Shown in pieces: positions 9,038-16,597 of a stretch of 64,000 nt of DNA (the stretch's first letter is position 1; each line of letters opens with the position of its first letter). The stretch lies in the NCBI GenBank assembly GCA_963974675.1, contig CAXBDQ010000005.1, positions 44,891 to 108,890 on the forward strand, read 5' to 3'. The translations under genes and the position numbers were made by a program. This DNA is from Porticoccus sp963974675 (GTDB lineage Bacteria > Pseudomonadota > Gammaproteobacteria > Pseudomonadales > Porticoccaceae). A model generated the notes under the pieces. The model saw only the letters and a program-made list of their open reading frames with translations, was not told where the DNA came from and did no database searches.

Positions 9038-9637
9038 ATGACACTGCAACTCCCTTTATTAACTGAATTCCTATCCATATCAGGAGCATCTTTTATCCTG
9101 ATTTTTTTGGCTGAATTTGGCGACAAGAGCCAATTAGTTTGTATGACGCTCGCAGCAAAGCACCGTCCATGGCCCGTACTCCTAGGTGCAGTCACAGCCT
9201 TTGCTATTCTCAACCTGCTGGCAGTTCTGTTTGGGGCTGTAGTCTCTGCCTGGATTCCTCAGTTTTGGCTCGCCTTAATCGTAGCCGGGTTATTCGGCTT
9301 TTTTGGGATTCAGTCTTTGCTCTTTGATGATGACAACCAAGAAGATGAAGACGTAGGACTCCGCAGCAGTCATAGCCTGTTCATCACGGCATTGCTAATG
9401 ATTTTTATCGCAGAATTTGGCGACAAAACCCAACTGGCCGTTGCTGGATTATCATCAACTTTCCACGGTCTCCCCGTTTGGCTAGGATCAACATTAGCAC
9501 TTCTCGCCACTACCGTTCTTGGCGTCCTCGCAGGACAACGATTATTGAAACACCTACCCCTGAAGCTAATTCATAAAATGAGCGGCGTGCTATTTCTAGT
9601 ACTGGCTGCACTAGCTCTGTATCATGCCTTCTATTGA
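9038..9637 (+). CDS. TMEM165/GDT1 family cation (manganese) exporter
   Basis: A 199-residue membrane protein of the UPF0016/GDT1 family, with two inverted repeats each carrying the signature: AEFGDKSQL at about residues 25-33 and AEFGDKTQL at about 125-133. The acidic and polar residues of these motifs bind the transported ion. Bacterial members such as Vibrio MneA export Mn2+; Ca2+ is handled by some eukaryotic members, so Mn2+ is the likeliest substrate. An acidic loop (DDDNQEDEDVG) links the halves. No Mn riboswitch was recognised upstream. Confidence 0.92.
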   Translation: MTLQLPLLTEFLSISGASFILIFLAEFGDKSQLVCMTLAAKHRPWPVLLGAVTAFAILNLLAVLFGAVVSAWIPQFWLALIVAGLFGFFGIQSLLFDDDNQEDEDVGLRSSHSLFITALLMIFIAEFGDKTQLAVAGLSSTFHGLPVWLGSTLALLATTVLGVLAGQRLLKHLPLKLIHKMSGVLFLVLAALALYHAFY

Positions 9638-9791
9638 CGAAAGAATCACAGGATGTTAATCACTTTAATGTTATGTTAGAGATGGAAAGATTTTTTAGTC
9701 TGTCAACTACCCGCATGACTGTATGACTGTTGTTAAAAATCGTTAACAATTTGAGTTTGAATAACAAACAACAAAAAAAGGAACCCAGTTG

Positions 9792-10745
9792 ATGGACAAA
9801 CCTGCACACAAAATATTTGCTGCGAACTTGGTAGAAAACCTAGTCACAGCAACATTTGTTCTAGATCCCAATGGCATCGTCATCATTTGGAATCGTGCTT
9901 GTGAAAAATTAACAGGGCTTACTGCCAAGGAAGTCGTCGGCACCCGAGATCACTGGCGAGCATTTTATTTAAAAAAACGAATGTGTCTCGCCGATGTTCT
10001 GGTACAAGGTCGAACCGATGAATTGGCGCGGCTCTATGATATTCACGCTCATCCCTCTATTCACGCCAGTGGTTACAAAGTGGAAAATTGGTGTGTCATG
10101 CCACGCACCAGATCCCGCCTCTATTTAACCGCGGATGCAGGCCCCATTTATGATGAACAAGGCCAGTTAATAGCCGTTGTACAAACCATTCGTGACAGTA
10201 CTGATTACAAAAAGGCACAAACTGCCCTAGAAGAATTATCTGTCACCGACGAATTAACAGGGCTCCACAATCGACGTTTTTTTAACGAGCACCTGCACCT
10301 AGAATGGTCAAGAGGCCTTCGTAGCAACGAACCCCTTGCATTAGTTCTCTTAGATATCGATTACTTCAAACAATACAATGATACATACGGCCACCTGTCA
10401 GGTGATAAATGCTTGCAATCCGTGGCTCGAATTTTACAACACAGCCTATTACGAAGTAGCGATGTTGCTACCCGTTACGGCGGTGAAGAGTTTTGCCTAT
10501 TGTTACCGAATACGACTATTGATGGCGCATTAGAGGTTTCCAAGCGCATTCGTTCAGCGATGGAAAGAATGGAAATTCTCCACAAAACCAGCCGTATATC
10601 TGATTTAGTCACAATGAGTGATGGTGTCGCCTGCCTAACCCCCTCACCTGAAGGCATTCCAACAGAGCTTGTCGCCTTGGCAGATGAAGCCCTCTATAAT
10701 GCAAAAGCTCAGGGTCGAAACCAAAGCGCTGTAATTGAATCTTAG
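9792..10745 (+). CDS. PAS-GGDEF diguanylate cyclase
   Basis: A 317-residue soluble protein. An N-terminal PAS domain (about 10-135: LVTATFVLDPNGIVIIWN, then GPIYDEQGQLIAVVQTIRD) precedes a GGDEF domain (about 150-315). The active-site signature is RYGGEEF, a fully active variant, with an RSSD inhibitory site five residues upstream. It should make cyclic di-GMP in response to a small-molecule or redox signal sensed by PAS; the ligand is unknown. The ATG at 9792 has AAGGAA 8 bases before it. It has no membrane segments, unlike the bifunctional c-di-GMP enzyme 1 kb upstream. Confidence 0.93.
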   Translation: MDKPAHKIFAANLVENLVTATFVLDPNGIVIIWNRACEKLTGLTAKEVVGTRDHWRAFYLKKRMCLADVLVQGRTDELARLYDIHAHPSIHASGYKVENWCVMPRTRSRLYLTADAGPIYDEQGQLIAVVQTIRDSTDYKKAQTALEELSVTDELTGLHNRRFFNEHLHLEWSRGLRSNEPLALVLLDIDYFKQYNDTYGHLSGDKCLQSVARILQHSLLRSSDVATRYGGEEFCLLLPNTTIDGALEVSKRIRSAMERMEILHKTSRISDLVTMSDGVACLTPSPEGIPTELVALADEALYNAKAQGRNQSAVIES

Positions 10746-10765
10746 TCGTTACCAGCAACGACTAA
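10742..10765 (+). terminator. hairpin over the stop of the PAS-GGDEF gene
   Basis: Perfect 9-base arms TTAGTCGTT and AACGACTAA with a 6-base loop; the TAG stop lies in the left arm. No T-tract follows, so termination here is only a possibility. Confidence 0.35.
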
Positions 10766-10875
10766 CCTGACAACAAAAAAGCACTAAACCTAACAAAACC
10801 CTTCCTTGCCAGCTCTAGACAGAGTGTTTGCAAAGATTTCCGTTTTAACCACAAAAAACTTAATCCCTACTCACT

Positions 10876-11874
10876 ATGCAACCGACTCTTCAAAGATTAA
10901 CCTTTATAGATGCTGCAAGAACTTATGCCGTTTTTTTAGCTCTATTGGCCCACGCCTTCATCACCACGGGGCTATTCAATCAACTGGGCGAAGCCAGTAT
11001 CTATATAAAACAATTTACGCGTGTAGCCACGCCTATTTTTGTGTTTATGTTTGGATTCATGGTTGAGTTTGTTTATGCCAAAAAAACGAGAGAGTTAGGA
11101 GGGAAAGCGGTAAAGCAACGTTTACTTGCTCGTAGTTTTCAATGCTATCTTGCCTACGTATTAACATCGTTTTGCGGGTTTCTTGGCGGGTACTACTCTG
11201 AAGGAAATTTTATATATTCATTGTTTTTCTTCGGTGACGCTAGGTTTGGAAATATTCTAAGAGTTTATGCCGTTTTATTACTTTTGGTGCCCGTTATCAT
11301 CCGATTAAGGATACGCCTTGGCACTGGGTTTATTCTTATATCCTATGTTTGCGTTGTTTTGAGTTTCAACCTACTCGAAGAGACTAGAAATCTATCATTC
11401 GGCTTTCTCGATCACCCATTAAATGTCTTTTTCGGCGCAGGGCCAGTGAAGGGAGGCCCTAGCATATGGCACAGCCTTAGCTTTCTACTTGCAGGTATGT
11501 TTATTGCCTCTAGCCTTGAATGTATCTCAAACAAATCAAACAACCAGTTTTACACCTACTGCCTCTATTTGCTGGCATGCTCACTCATACTCGCTTTATT
11601 CTTGATACAAGAAAGCCCATCAGAAGCTTGGACAAAGTTTGCCGACATGTCATACCGTCTTCACAATATGGCAGGGTATTACCTCATCGGTGTAGTTTGT
11701 AGCGTGATAACCCTAGCAGTATTTTCTGTTGTAATAGGGAAAAAGCCTTTACCTAAATGGGCTAATATTCTTATGCCCATGGGTTATTCATCCCTCTTCT
11801 CATATACCTTCGGTAACTGTTTACTGAATCTCTTTGGCGGCATCAGTACACAAATACCCTCTTTAGTTTTTTAG
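10876..11874 (+). CDS. acyltransferase-3 family membrane protein, C-terminus out of frame
   Basis: A 332-residue protein with about ten hydrophobic helices and the start typical of the acyltransferase-3/OatA-like family: FIDAARTYAVFLALLAHAFI, where the H in helix 1 is the conserved one. Family members O-acylate sugars or other surface molecules, using acyl-CoA from the cytoplasm. The frame stops at TAG 11872-11874 right after a run of six T (11867-11872). One extra T would continue the frame through 11978 with VVFFSLVLLATTVLKQLPFY, a convincing last helix plus basic tail. So the protein as read lacks its final membrane segment; this is either a sequencing indel or a real frameshift mutation. 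Monocistronic, with no helpful neighbours. Confidence 0.75.
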   Translation: MQPTLQRLTFIDAARTYAVFLALLAHAFITTGLFNQLGEASIYIKQFTRVATPIFVFMFGFMVEFVYAKKTRELGGKAVKQRLLARSFQCYLAYVLTSFCGFLGGYYSEGNFIYSLFFFGDARFGNILRVYAVLLLLVPVIIRLRIRLGTGFILISYVCVVLSFNLLEETRNLSFGFLDHPLNVFFGAGPVKGGPSIWHSLSFLLAGMFIASSLECISNKSNNQFYTYCLYLLACSLILALFLIQESPSEAWTKFADMSYRLHNMAGYYLIGVVCSVITLAVFSVVIGKKPLPKWANILMPMGYSSLFSYTFGNCLLNLFGGISTQIPSLVF

Positions 11875-11978
11875 TGGTATTTTTCAGCCTTGTTTTATTG
11901 GCGACCACGGTTCTTAAACAGCTGCCGTTTTATAACACAGCCCATTCTTTCCTAAACTTTCGCTTTAAAAACGACTGA

Positions 11979-12734
11979 AGCCACCCTGATTCCTGATTAA
12001 CGCATCGATACATAACTAAAGGTCTCTAAAGTAATAATTAACCGCCAAGCCTGAAAGAGTAGAATTCAAGCAGTTCCAGCGTGATGAAATTGGAAAGCAT
12101 AGGGGATTCACTCCCCCTTCGCGAGAACGTGGTGGTTCCAGTTCGCCCGCTGGTTACCATCTTTTTATTTCTAGATCCAACAGATTATTTTGAGAGATAC
12201 AATTCAGATAAAGTTTCAGGATGCACTGGAGATATTAACAAGAACAACTCAAATATTCATAGCGAAACGTCACAACACGCGCGACTCTCTATCCAAAAAA
12301 GCAAGCCTATACCCACTCCATATCCTAATACACGCAAAGACATCCGGAAACTTACTCCCTATAAGGATGATTCTTTCTTACATTTGTTCATGGAAAGAAC
12401 TAGTTAAACAAATTTTCTTCCAATGAAGGCCCCAACACGTATGTTTCGGGGATTCATATAATCTTTGCATTAGAATACCCTGCTAACCGATTAGACACAG
12501 ATCCGATTGAAAAAATACGTTTTACAGTAAAAGTTACCGCGATGATGGCTAATGTAAAAAGATATGCGGGCTAAACTACCCAACAGACTTACCTCGTCAG
12601 GCTTGAAAAGCCTATATTGTATGGAAAGGCCTATATTGTATGGAAAGGCCTTCTTTGAAATCAAAGCTTCTGCAAACCAATTCTATCAGCTATTTCGATG
12701 AACTCGGCCAAATAATAGTACGGCTTTTAACCCT
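11979..12734. other. degenerate intergenic region with a gene remnant
   Basis: About 750 bases with no intact gene. The frame at 12405-12573 on the plus strand lacks a start codon but reads like the end of a protein (FALEYPANRLDTDPIEKIRF, then TVKVTAMMANVKRYAG and stop). I do not recognise its family. Short frames at 12081-12426 have no coding character. Confidence 0.4.
12611..12648. repeat. 19-bp tandem duplication
   Basis: The unit CCTATATTGTATGGAAAGG occurs twice head to tail (12611-12629 and 12630-12648). With the following TT it also allows a small AAGGCC/GGCCTT hairpin at 12626-12652. It probably arose by slippage. Confidence 0.85.
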
Positions 12735-13538
12735 TTACTCACCACCGAGTAAAGCAACCAGCTCACGCAAACTTTCAACCACATAATCCGGACGCTCGGT
12801 AAGCGGATAAGCTACCACGCCTGGACGCTGAATAAATGCAGTTTGCAGCCCGACCGCCTTTGCGCCCGCCAAATCCCAAGCATGGGCTGCAACCATCAAT
12901 GCGTCTTCAGGTTGAATCTCAAGCTGTTCCAACACCCAGCGATAAGGACGTGGGTCAGGCTTGTAGGCTCGAACGTCTTCGACACTAAAACGCCGATCAA
13001 AGTATGTGGTTAAACCAGCATACTCAAACTGCGCTGCAACTCCCGCATTAGAAGAATTTGTCAAACTCACTACGCGAAAGCCTGCGGCCCTCAGCGCCTG
13101 TAATGATGGCACCACATCTGGGTAGGCGGGCAACTGGGTAATGGTTCCGGCAATAGCCTTGCTTGCCACAGCGGAGTCGAGTTCGACACCCTTACTACTT
13201 GCAACCATCATCAACGCCGCCGTGCCGATCTGACCAAAATCGTGATAGTCACCGATCAATGTCTCGACCAGCGAGTAATGCAACATTGTCGAAAACCACA
13301 AAGGCAGAAGCTCTTCGCCGCCCGGCAGCGCCTGTGATACAGATCGTCGCAGAGGAGCAAGATCAAGTAGCGTTTCATTAACATCAAAAATAATCACTTT
13401 GGGCGCCCGCAGCACATCAATCTCCTCGGCAAAAGTTAAGGTCGGTAGCGCACTAAGTGCCACCATCAACAGGGGAAACGCAAAACGAAACCGATATAAT
13501 TTTTCTCCACTCGTTAAAAGACTTAATATTCCACTCAC
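12735..13538 (-). CDS. exported HAD-superfamily hydrolase (haloacid dehalogenase type II-like)
   Basis: A 267-residue protein with an N-terminal signal-like segment (FRFAFPLLMVALSALPTLTFA, cut probably after TFA near residue 37) and a HAD domain. The nucleophile motif is IIFDVNETLLD, motif II is VSLTNSS, the motif III lysine is in AYKPDPRPY, and motif IV is VAAHAWDLAGAKAVG. The N after the nucleophile and the AHAWD pattern match L-2-haloacid dehalogenases rather than phosphatases. Most such enzymes are cytoplasmic, so a periplasmic location is unusual. GTG start with AAGGTG about 9 bases upstream. Substrate unknown. Confidence 0.85.
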   Translation of the reverse strand: MSGILSLLTSGEKLYRFRFAFPLLMVALSALPTLTFAEEIDVLRAPKVIIFDVNETLLDLAPLRRSVSQALPGGEELLPLWFSTMLHYSLVETLIGDYHDFGQIGTAALMMVASSKGVELDSAVASKAIAGTITQLPAYPDVVPSLQALRAAGFRVVSLTNSSNAGVAAQFEYAGLTTYFDRRFSVEDVRAYKPDPRPYRWVLEQLEIQPEDALMVAAHAWDLAGAKAVGLQTAFIQRPGVVAYPLTERPDYVVESLRELVALLGGE

Positions 13539-14042
13539 AATAAAAACACCTTACTTAATAAGTTGTTTAGCCTCAGCGGCAATACTGTAAAGAGTCGACT
13601 TGGTATAGGCACCACGCCCGAGAACACGACAAGTTAGACATATTCTACCACTAGCTATTGCGGATATATTAAAAATGACAGTAATTAATAACATAAAAAA
13701 CGTCAACGACAGAGAAAAAAAGTGACCCAGCCAATTCAAAATCAAAACCAAAGCTGTTGAATTACACCTCAAATCGACCTGTGAATTGCATTCAAAAATA
13801 ATCTAACGGCGGGAACGTTTTTCAAGGTCAAAGCAATCACTTTCTAATGAACAACTGGATTAAATAACTTTTCGGATATTCGCATAAATGGCTCAAAATC
13901 ATGTTAACTCAACGGGCAGTACCACCGGACTGAAGCCGGAAGCCGGTATGACTTTGATTGCCACACCTATCGATAGATCGCGGTAGTTTTGTACCTATAG
14001 CTGCTGAAAAAAAAGCCGACATACTCCAAATGGCTTTTTACC
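13539..14042. other. intergenic region upstream of the nrtS-like gene
   Basis: About 500 bases, AT-rich at first, with no convincing gene. A 73-codon minus-strand frame (13551-13772) has a hydrophobic stretch but no recognisable family or ribosome site and is not called. A GC-rich patch with several CCGG words lies at 13930-13947, followed by a terminator-like hairpin at the end. Confidence 0.4.
14010..14039 (+). terminator. terminator-like hairpin just before the nrtS-like start
   Basis: Arms AAAAAGCC and GGCTTTTT with a 14-base loop, ending three bases before the ATG at 14043. It could be a leftover terminator or an attenuator that hides the start region of the sigma-factor operon. Confidence 0.4.
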
Positions 14043-14252
14043 ATGAGACGTTTTGGCAAAGTTCTGATAAAGCGTCGTATCATGATCAATGCTTTGCGAA
14101 ACTCCCTAATGATGGGCACTTTATTGAACATGATCAATCAGGGCCGTCAATTTCTCAACGGTCTAGAGATTGCTTGGGAGCAGGTATTATTAAACTTTAT
14201 GGTACCTTACGTTGTGGCGTGCTATAGAAAAAAACGAACCCGAAAGGAGTAA
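14043..14252 (+). CDS. NrtS-like small nitrate/nitrite transporter
   Basis: A 69-residue protein. After a basic N-terminus it has the small NrtS pattern: NALRNSLMMGTLLNMINQG (helix 1 ending in the conserved INQG) and ILLNFMVPYVVACY-like helix 2 (LLNFMVPYVVACY), with a basic tail. NrtS proteins are two-helix membrane proteins reported to move nitrate and nitrite in cyanobacteria; homologues are common in proteobacteria. The assignment rests on the INQG and VPY patterns and size. It ends 2 bases before the ECF sigma gene, so it is in the same operon; the GGAG for the sigma gene lies inside its last codons. Confidence 0.65.
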   Translation: MRRFGKVLIKRRIMINALRNSLMMGTLLNMINQGRQFLNGLEIAWEQVLLNFMVPYVVACYRKKRTRKE

Positions 14253-14254
14253 TC

Positions 14255-14881
14255 ATGGATATTGAGCAAACCTCGGTCACCGAAACAGCGGATTCCAATA
14301 GTATAAATTTACCGGATCCTGTGTACCTCAAAGAGTTACGCGTTCTGATGCTGAAGTTTGCCACCCAGCAACTAAGAGATGAAGCATTGGCAGAGGATGC
14401 CGTGCAAGAAGCGTTGATTGGCGCATTGAAAAATGCTGGTTCTTTTAACCGGCACTCTGCAATGAAAACTTGGGTGTTTGCTATTCTCAAAAATAAAATC
14501 GCCGATGTGCTGCGCAAACGACAACGAACCGTCGAAGCCAGTCACTTGTTGCGCGATGATGAAGATGGAGAAAATCTTGATGAACTGTTTAATAGCAAGG
14601 GTTTTTGGCAAGTGGATGAGCGCCCCGCTGCTTGGTCCCAGCCGATGGAATCCGTCAAGAGCGATCATTTTTGGCGAGTATTCGAAACCTGCTTAAGTGG
14701 CCTACCGGAAAACCAGTCGCGTTTATTTATGATGCGGGAGTTTATCGAATTGGACAGTGCCGAAATCTGTGAAAAGCTTAGTATTACCACCAGCAATCTG
14801 CATGTCATGCTGTACCGAGCGCGTTTGCGCTTGCGTGAATGCTTGGAAAACCACTGGTTTAGTGAAGGTGAAAGCCCATGA
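14255..14881 (+). CDS. ECF-type RNA polymerase sigma factor
   Basis: A 208-residue sigma-70 family factor of the extracytoplasmic-function group. Region 2 spans about 30-95 (ALAEDAVQEALIGALKN, then MKTWVFAILKNKIADVLRK, which contacts the -10 element), and region 4 spans 145-200 (LPENQSRLFMMREFIELD, then ITTSNLHVMLYRARLRLRECL). A loop of about 40 residues links them. Start ATG has GGAGT 5 bases upstream. The next gene, overlapping by 4 bases, encodes its probable anti-sigma. Its regulon probably includes the operon itself and may include the arsenosugar genes downstream; that is inference. Confidence 0.93.
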   Translation: MDIEQTSVTETADSNSINLPDPVYLKELRVLMLKFATQQLRDEALAEDAVQEALIGALKNAGSFNRHSAMKTWVFAILKNKIADVLRKRQRTVEASHLLRDDEDGENLDELFNSKGFWQVDERPAAWSQPMESVKSDHFWRVFETCLSGLPENQSRLFMMREFIELDSAEICEKLSITTSNLHVMLYRARLRLRECLENHWFSEGESP

Positions 14882-15108
14882 TGAACTGCCAACAAGTCAC
14901 CCGTCTACTTTCTGATGCTCAGGAGCGTCAATTGTTTTTAAAAGAGCGTACTGCACTCAAAGTCCACACCATGATGTGCTCTGGCTGCCGTAATTTTGGC
15001 AAGCAAATGGGCACATTACGCGAACTTACGCATGAATATGCAAAGGGAACCCAAGGGGAAAAAAACCATGAGGGCACAGCTGATAACGATAATGATCGTC
15101 GAGATTAA
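14878..15108 (+). CDS. zinc-finger anti-sigma factor (zf-HC2 type)
   Basis: A 76-residue soluble protein with the zinc-finger anti-sigma pattern: C4 near the start (MNCQQVTRLLSDAQER), then HTMMCSGCRNF, giving the HxxxCxxC motif around residues 30-37. Such proteins hold the cognate sigma inactive and often release it on redox or metal stress. It overlaps the sigma gene by 4 bases (ATGA) and has no membrane segment, unlike many anti-sigmas, so it would sense a cytoplasmic signal. The C-terminus is polar and disordered-looking. Confidence 0.88.
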   Translation: MMNCQQVTRLLSDAQERQLFLKERTALKVHTMMCSGCRNFGKQMGTLRELTHEYAKGTQGEKNHEGTADNDNDRRD

Positions 15109-15586
15109 TTCATCGAGCGCTTGCTTCAATTTCAAGTAACGAGCAAGCAGCCCATTTTGATGCTTTGCTATAAATAGTCTCAGCAAGCGTCATTGCCCTA
15201 GCTATTTACATCACTCTCTAGGGACCCAGTACGCTAGCGAATCACGCTCAAAGAAGTATATAGTCTAGGCCTTTTCTTCATCATTCATCTATCGATGGGG
15301 GGCGCTGGTGCTTAGCACCGCACTGGATTCACTCCTGTTGATTGAATTTATTATTCTACCTTTTCCACTTTTGCTGAAAGTTCGGAGAGTGTTGGCAGCT
15401 ATTAGTCTGGCAAATTATTTTCTGCGATTGCCACCTTATGGCCCGCTGATGCGATTTTAATTGCACAAGCTATCTGGGTTTACATACAGACTTTTAACTA
15501 TCATCAATTTATCTGTAAGAAATTGTCGGTCAGCCCCGACTAATCTGCAAACACTGACTTTTTGCCCTCAAACATAGGAGTGCCCG
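15109..15586. other. intergenic region with a possible start-less membrane-protein frame
   Basis: About 480 bases between the anti-sigma and arsS. A plus-strand frame without stops runs from 15269 to TAA 15458-15460 and encodes a strongly hydrophobic 63-residue peptide (FIYRWGALVLSTALDSLLL, then IEFIILPFPLLLKVRRVLAA). It has no ATG; a GTG at 15308 with a G-run before it is the only possible start. It may be a remnant or a small membrane protein. No other feature seen. Confidence 0.4.
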
Positions 15587-16540
15587 ATGCACGCAACCTT
15601 ATCCCTTTTGGAAGTGACTGATTTTCCGCCCATCCAGCGCCAAAGCCTAGAGACCCTACAAGTCAACCTTGGTTACAAATGCAACCAACGTTGCCTGCAC
15701 TGCCATGTCAATGCAGGGCCTCATCGCACAGAGATGATGGATAGAGATACACTGGAGTTGATCGTCCCGACCATTAAGGCTCGCGGTATTAAAACCCTGG
15801 ATCTGACCGGCGGCGCACCTGAATTGCACGATGATTTTCGTTATTTGGTAGCCGCAGCCCGTGCTGCTGACGTGCACGTTATCGACCGTTGCAACCTCAC
15901 TATTTTATTTGAACCCGGCCAAGACGGCCTGGCGGAATTCCTAGCGGAAAACCACGTGGAGGTTGTCGCATCACTACCCTGTTATTCACTCGAGAACGTT
16001 GATAAGCAACGCGGCGAAGGTGTCTTTGATAAAAGCATTGCCGCGTTACAAAAGCTTAATGCGCTTGGTTATGGTGGCGTGGACAGCAAATTGCGTCTTA
16101 ATCTTGTTTACAACCCTCAGGGGGCGACACTGCCCCCCAACCAGCAGACGCTGGAAAACGATTTCAAGCGAGAACTACGCATTCATTTTGGTATTGAATT
16201 CAATAATCTGTACGCATTGGCCAACATGCCCATTAAGCGTTTTGGTTCTACCTTAATTTCTAAAGGCCAATTTAACGGCTATTTGAAGCTACTAAAAGAT
16301 AACTTCATCGAAGAAAATCTTGATCAAGTCATGTGTCGATCGCTGTTAAGCGTAGATTGGCAAGGCTATTTATACGATTGCGATTTCAATCAACAATTGG
16401 ATTTGTCTTTAGGCGGAGGTAAACGTCAACATTTGCGTGATGTGTTGGAACATGATCTGGAGGGCACATCGATTTGTGTGGCAGAGCACTGTTTCGGTTG
16501 CACTGCCGGCCAAGGCAGCAGCTGTGGCGGTAAATTATAG
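15587..16540 (+). CDS. arsS: arsenosugar biosynthesis radical SAM protein ArsS
   Basis: A 317-residue radical SAM enzyme. The iron-sulfur motif is CNQRCLHC (about residues 32-39), followed by DLTGGAPEL and DRCNLTILFEPGQ. The C-terminal part has FNNLYALANMPIKRFG, MCRSLLSVDWQGYLYDCDFN and the end GCTAGQGSSCGGKL. These are hallmarks of the ArsS family, which adds a 5'-deoxyadenosyl group to dimethylarsenic on the way to arsenosugars. Some homologues are selenoproteins with Sec in the C-terminal SSxGG; here that codon is TGT (Cys). It begins the downstream run of arsenosugar-associated genes. Confidence 0.92.
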   Translation: MHATLSLLEVTDFPPIQRQSLETLQVNLGYKCNQRCLHCHVNAGPHRTEMMDRDTLELIVPTIKARGIKTLDLTGGAPELHDDFRYLVAAARAADVHVIDRCNLTILFEPGQDGLAEFLAENHVEVVASLPCYSLENVDKQRGEGVFDKSIAALQKLNALGYGGVDSKLRLNLVYNPQGATLPPNQQTLENDFKRELRIHFGIEFNNLYALANMPIKRFGSTLISKGQFNGYLKLLKDNFIEENLDQVMCRSLLSVDWQGYLYDCDFNQQLDLSLGGGKRQHLRDVLEHDLEGTSICVAEHCFGCTAGQGSSCGGKL

Positions 16541-16597
16541 CAAGCAAAAAAATATGATGTCGATCCACCAACAAGTTCAAATGACAAGGTAATTTTA

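Noticed and set aside
12081..12426. Two short plus-strand frames (78-108 codons)
   Set aside because: No ribosome site, odd composition, overlap in different frames and lie in degenerate DNA; no family pattern.
13551..13772. 73-codon minus-strand frame with a hydrophobic stretch
   Set aside because: No ribosome site or family pattern; AT-rich DNA easily gives such hydrophobic frames.
16500..16540. ArsS as a selenoprotein
   Set aside because: The C-terminal SSxGG position is TGT (Cys), not TGA, so no selenocysteine recoding is needed.
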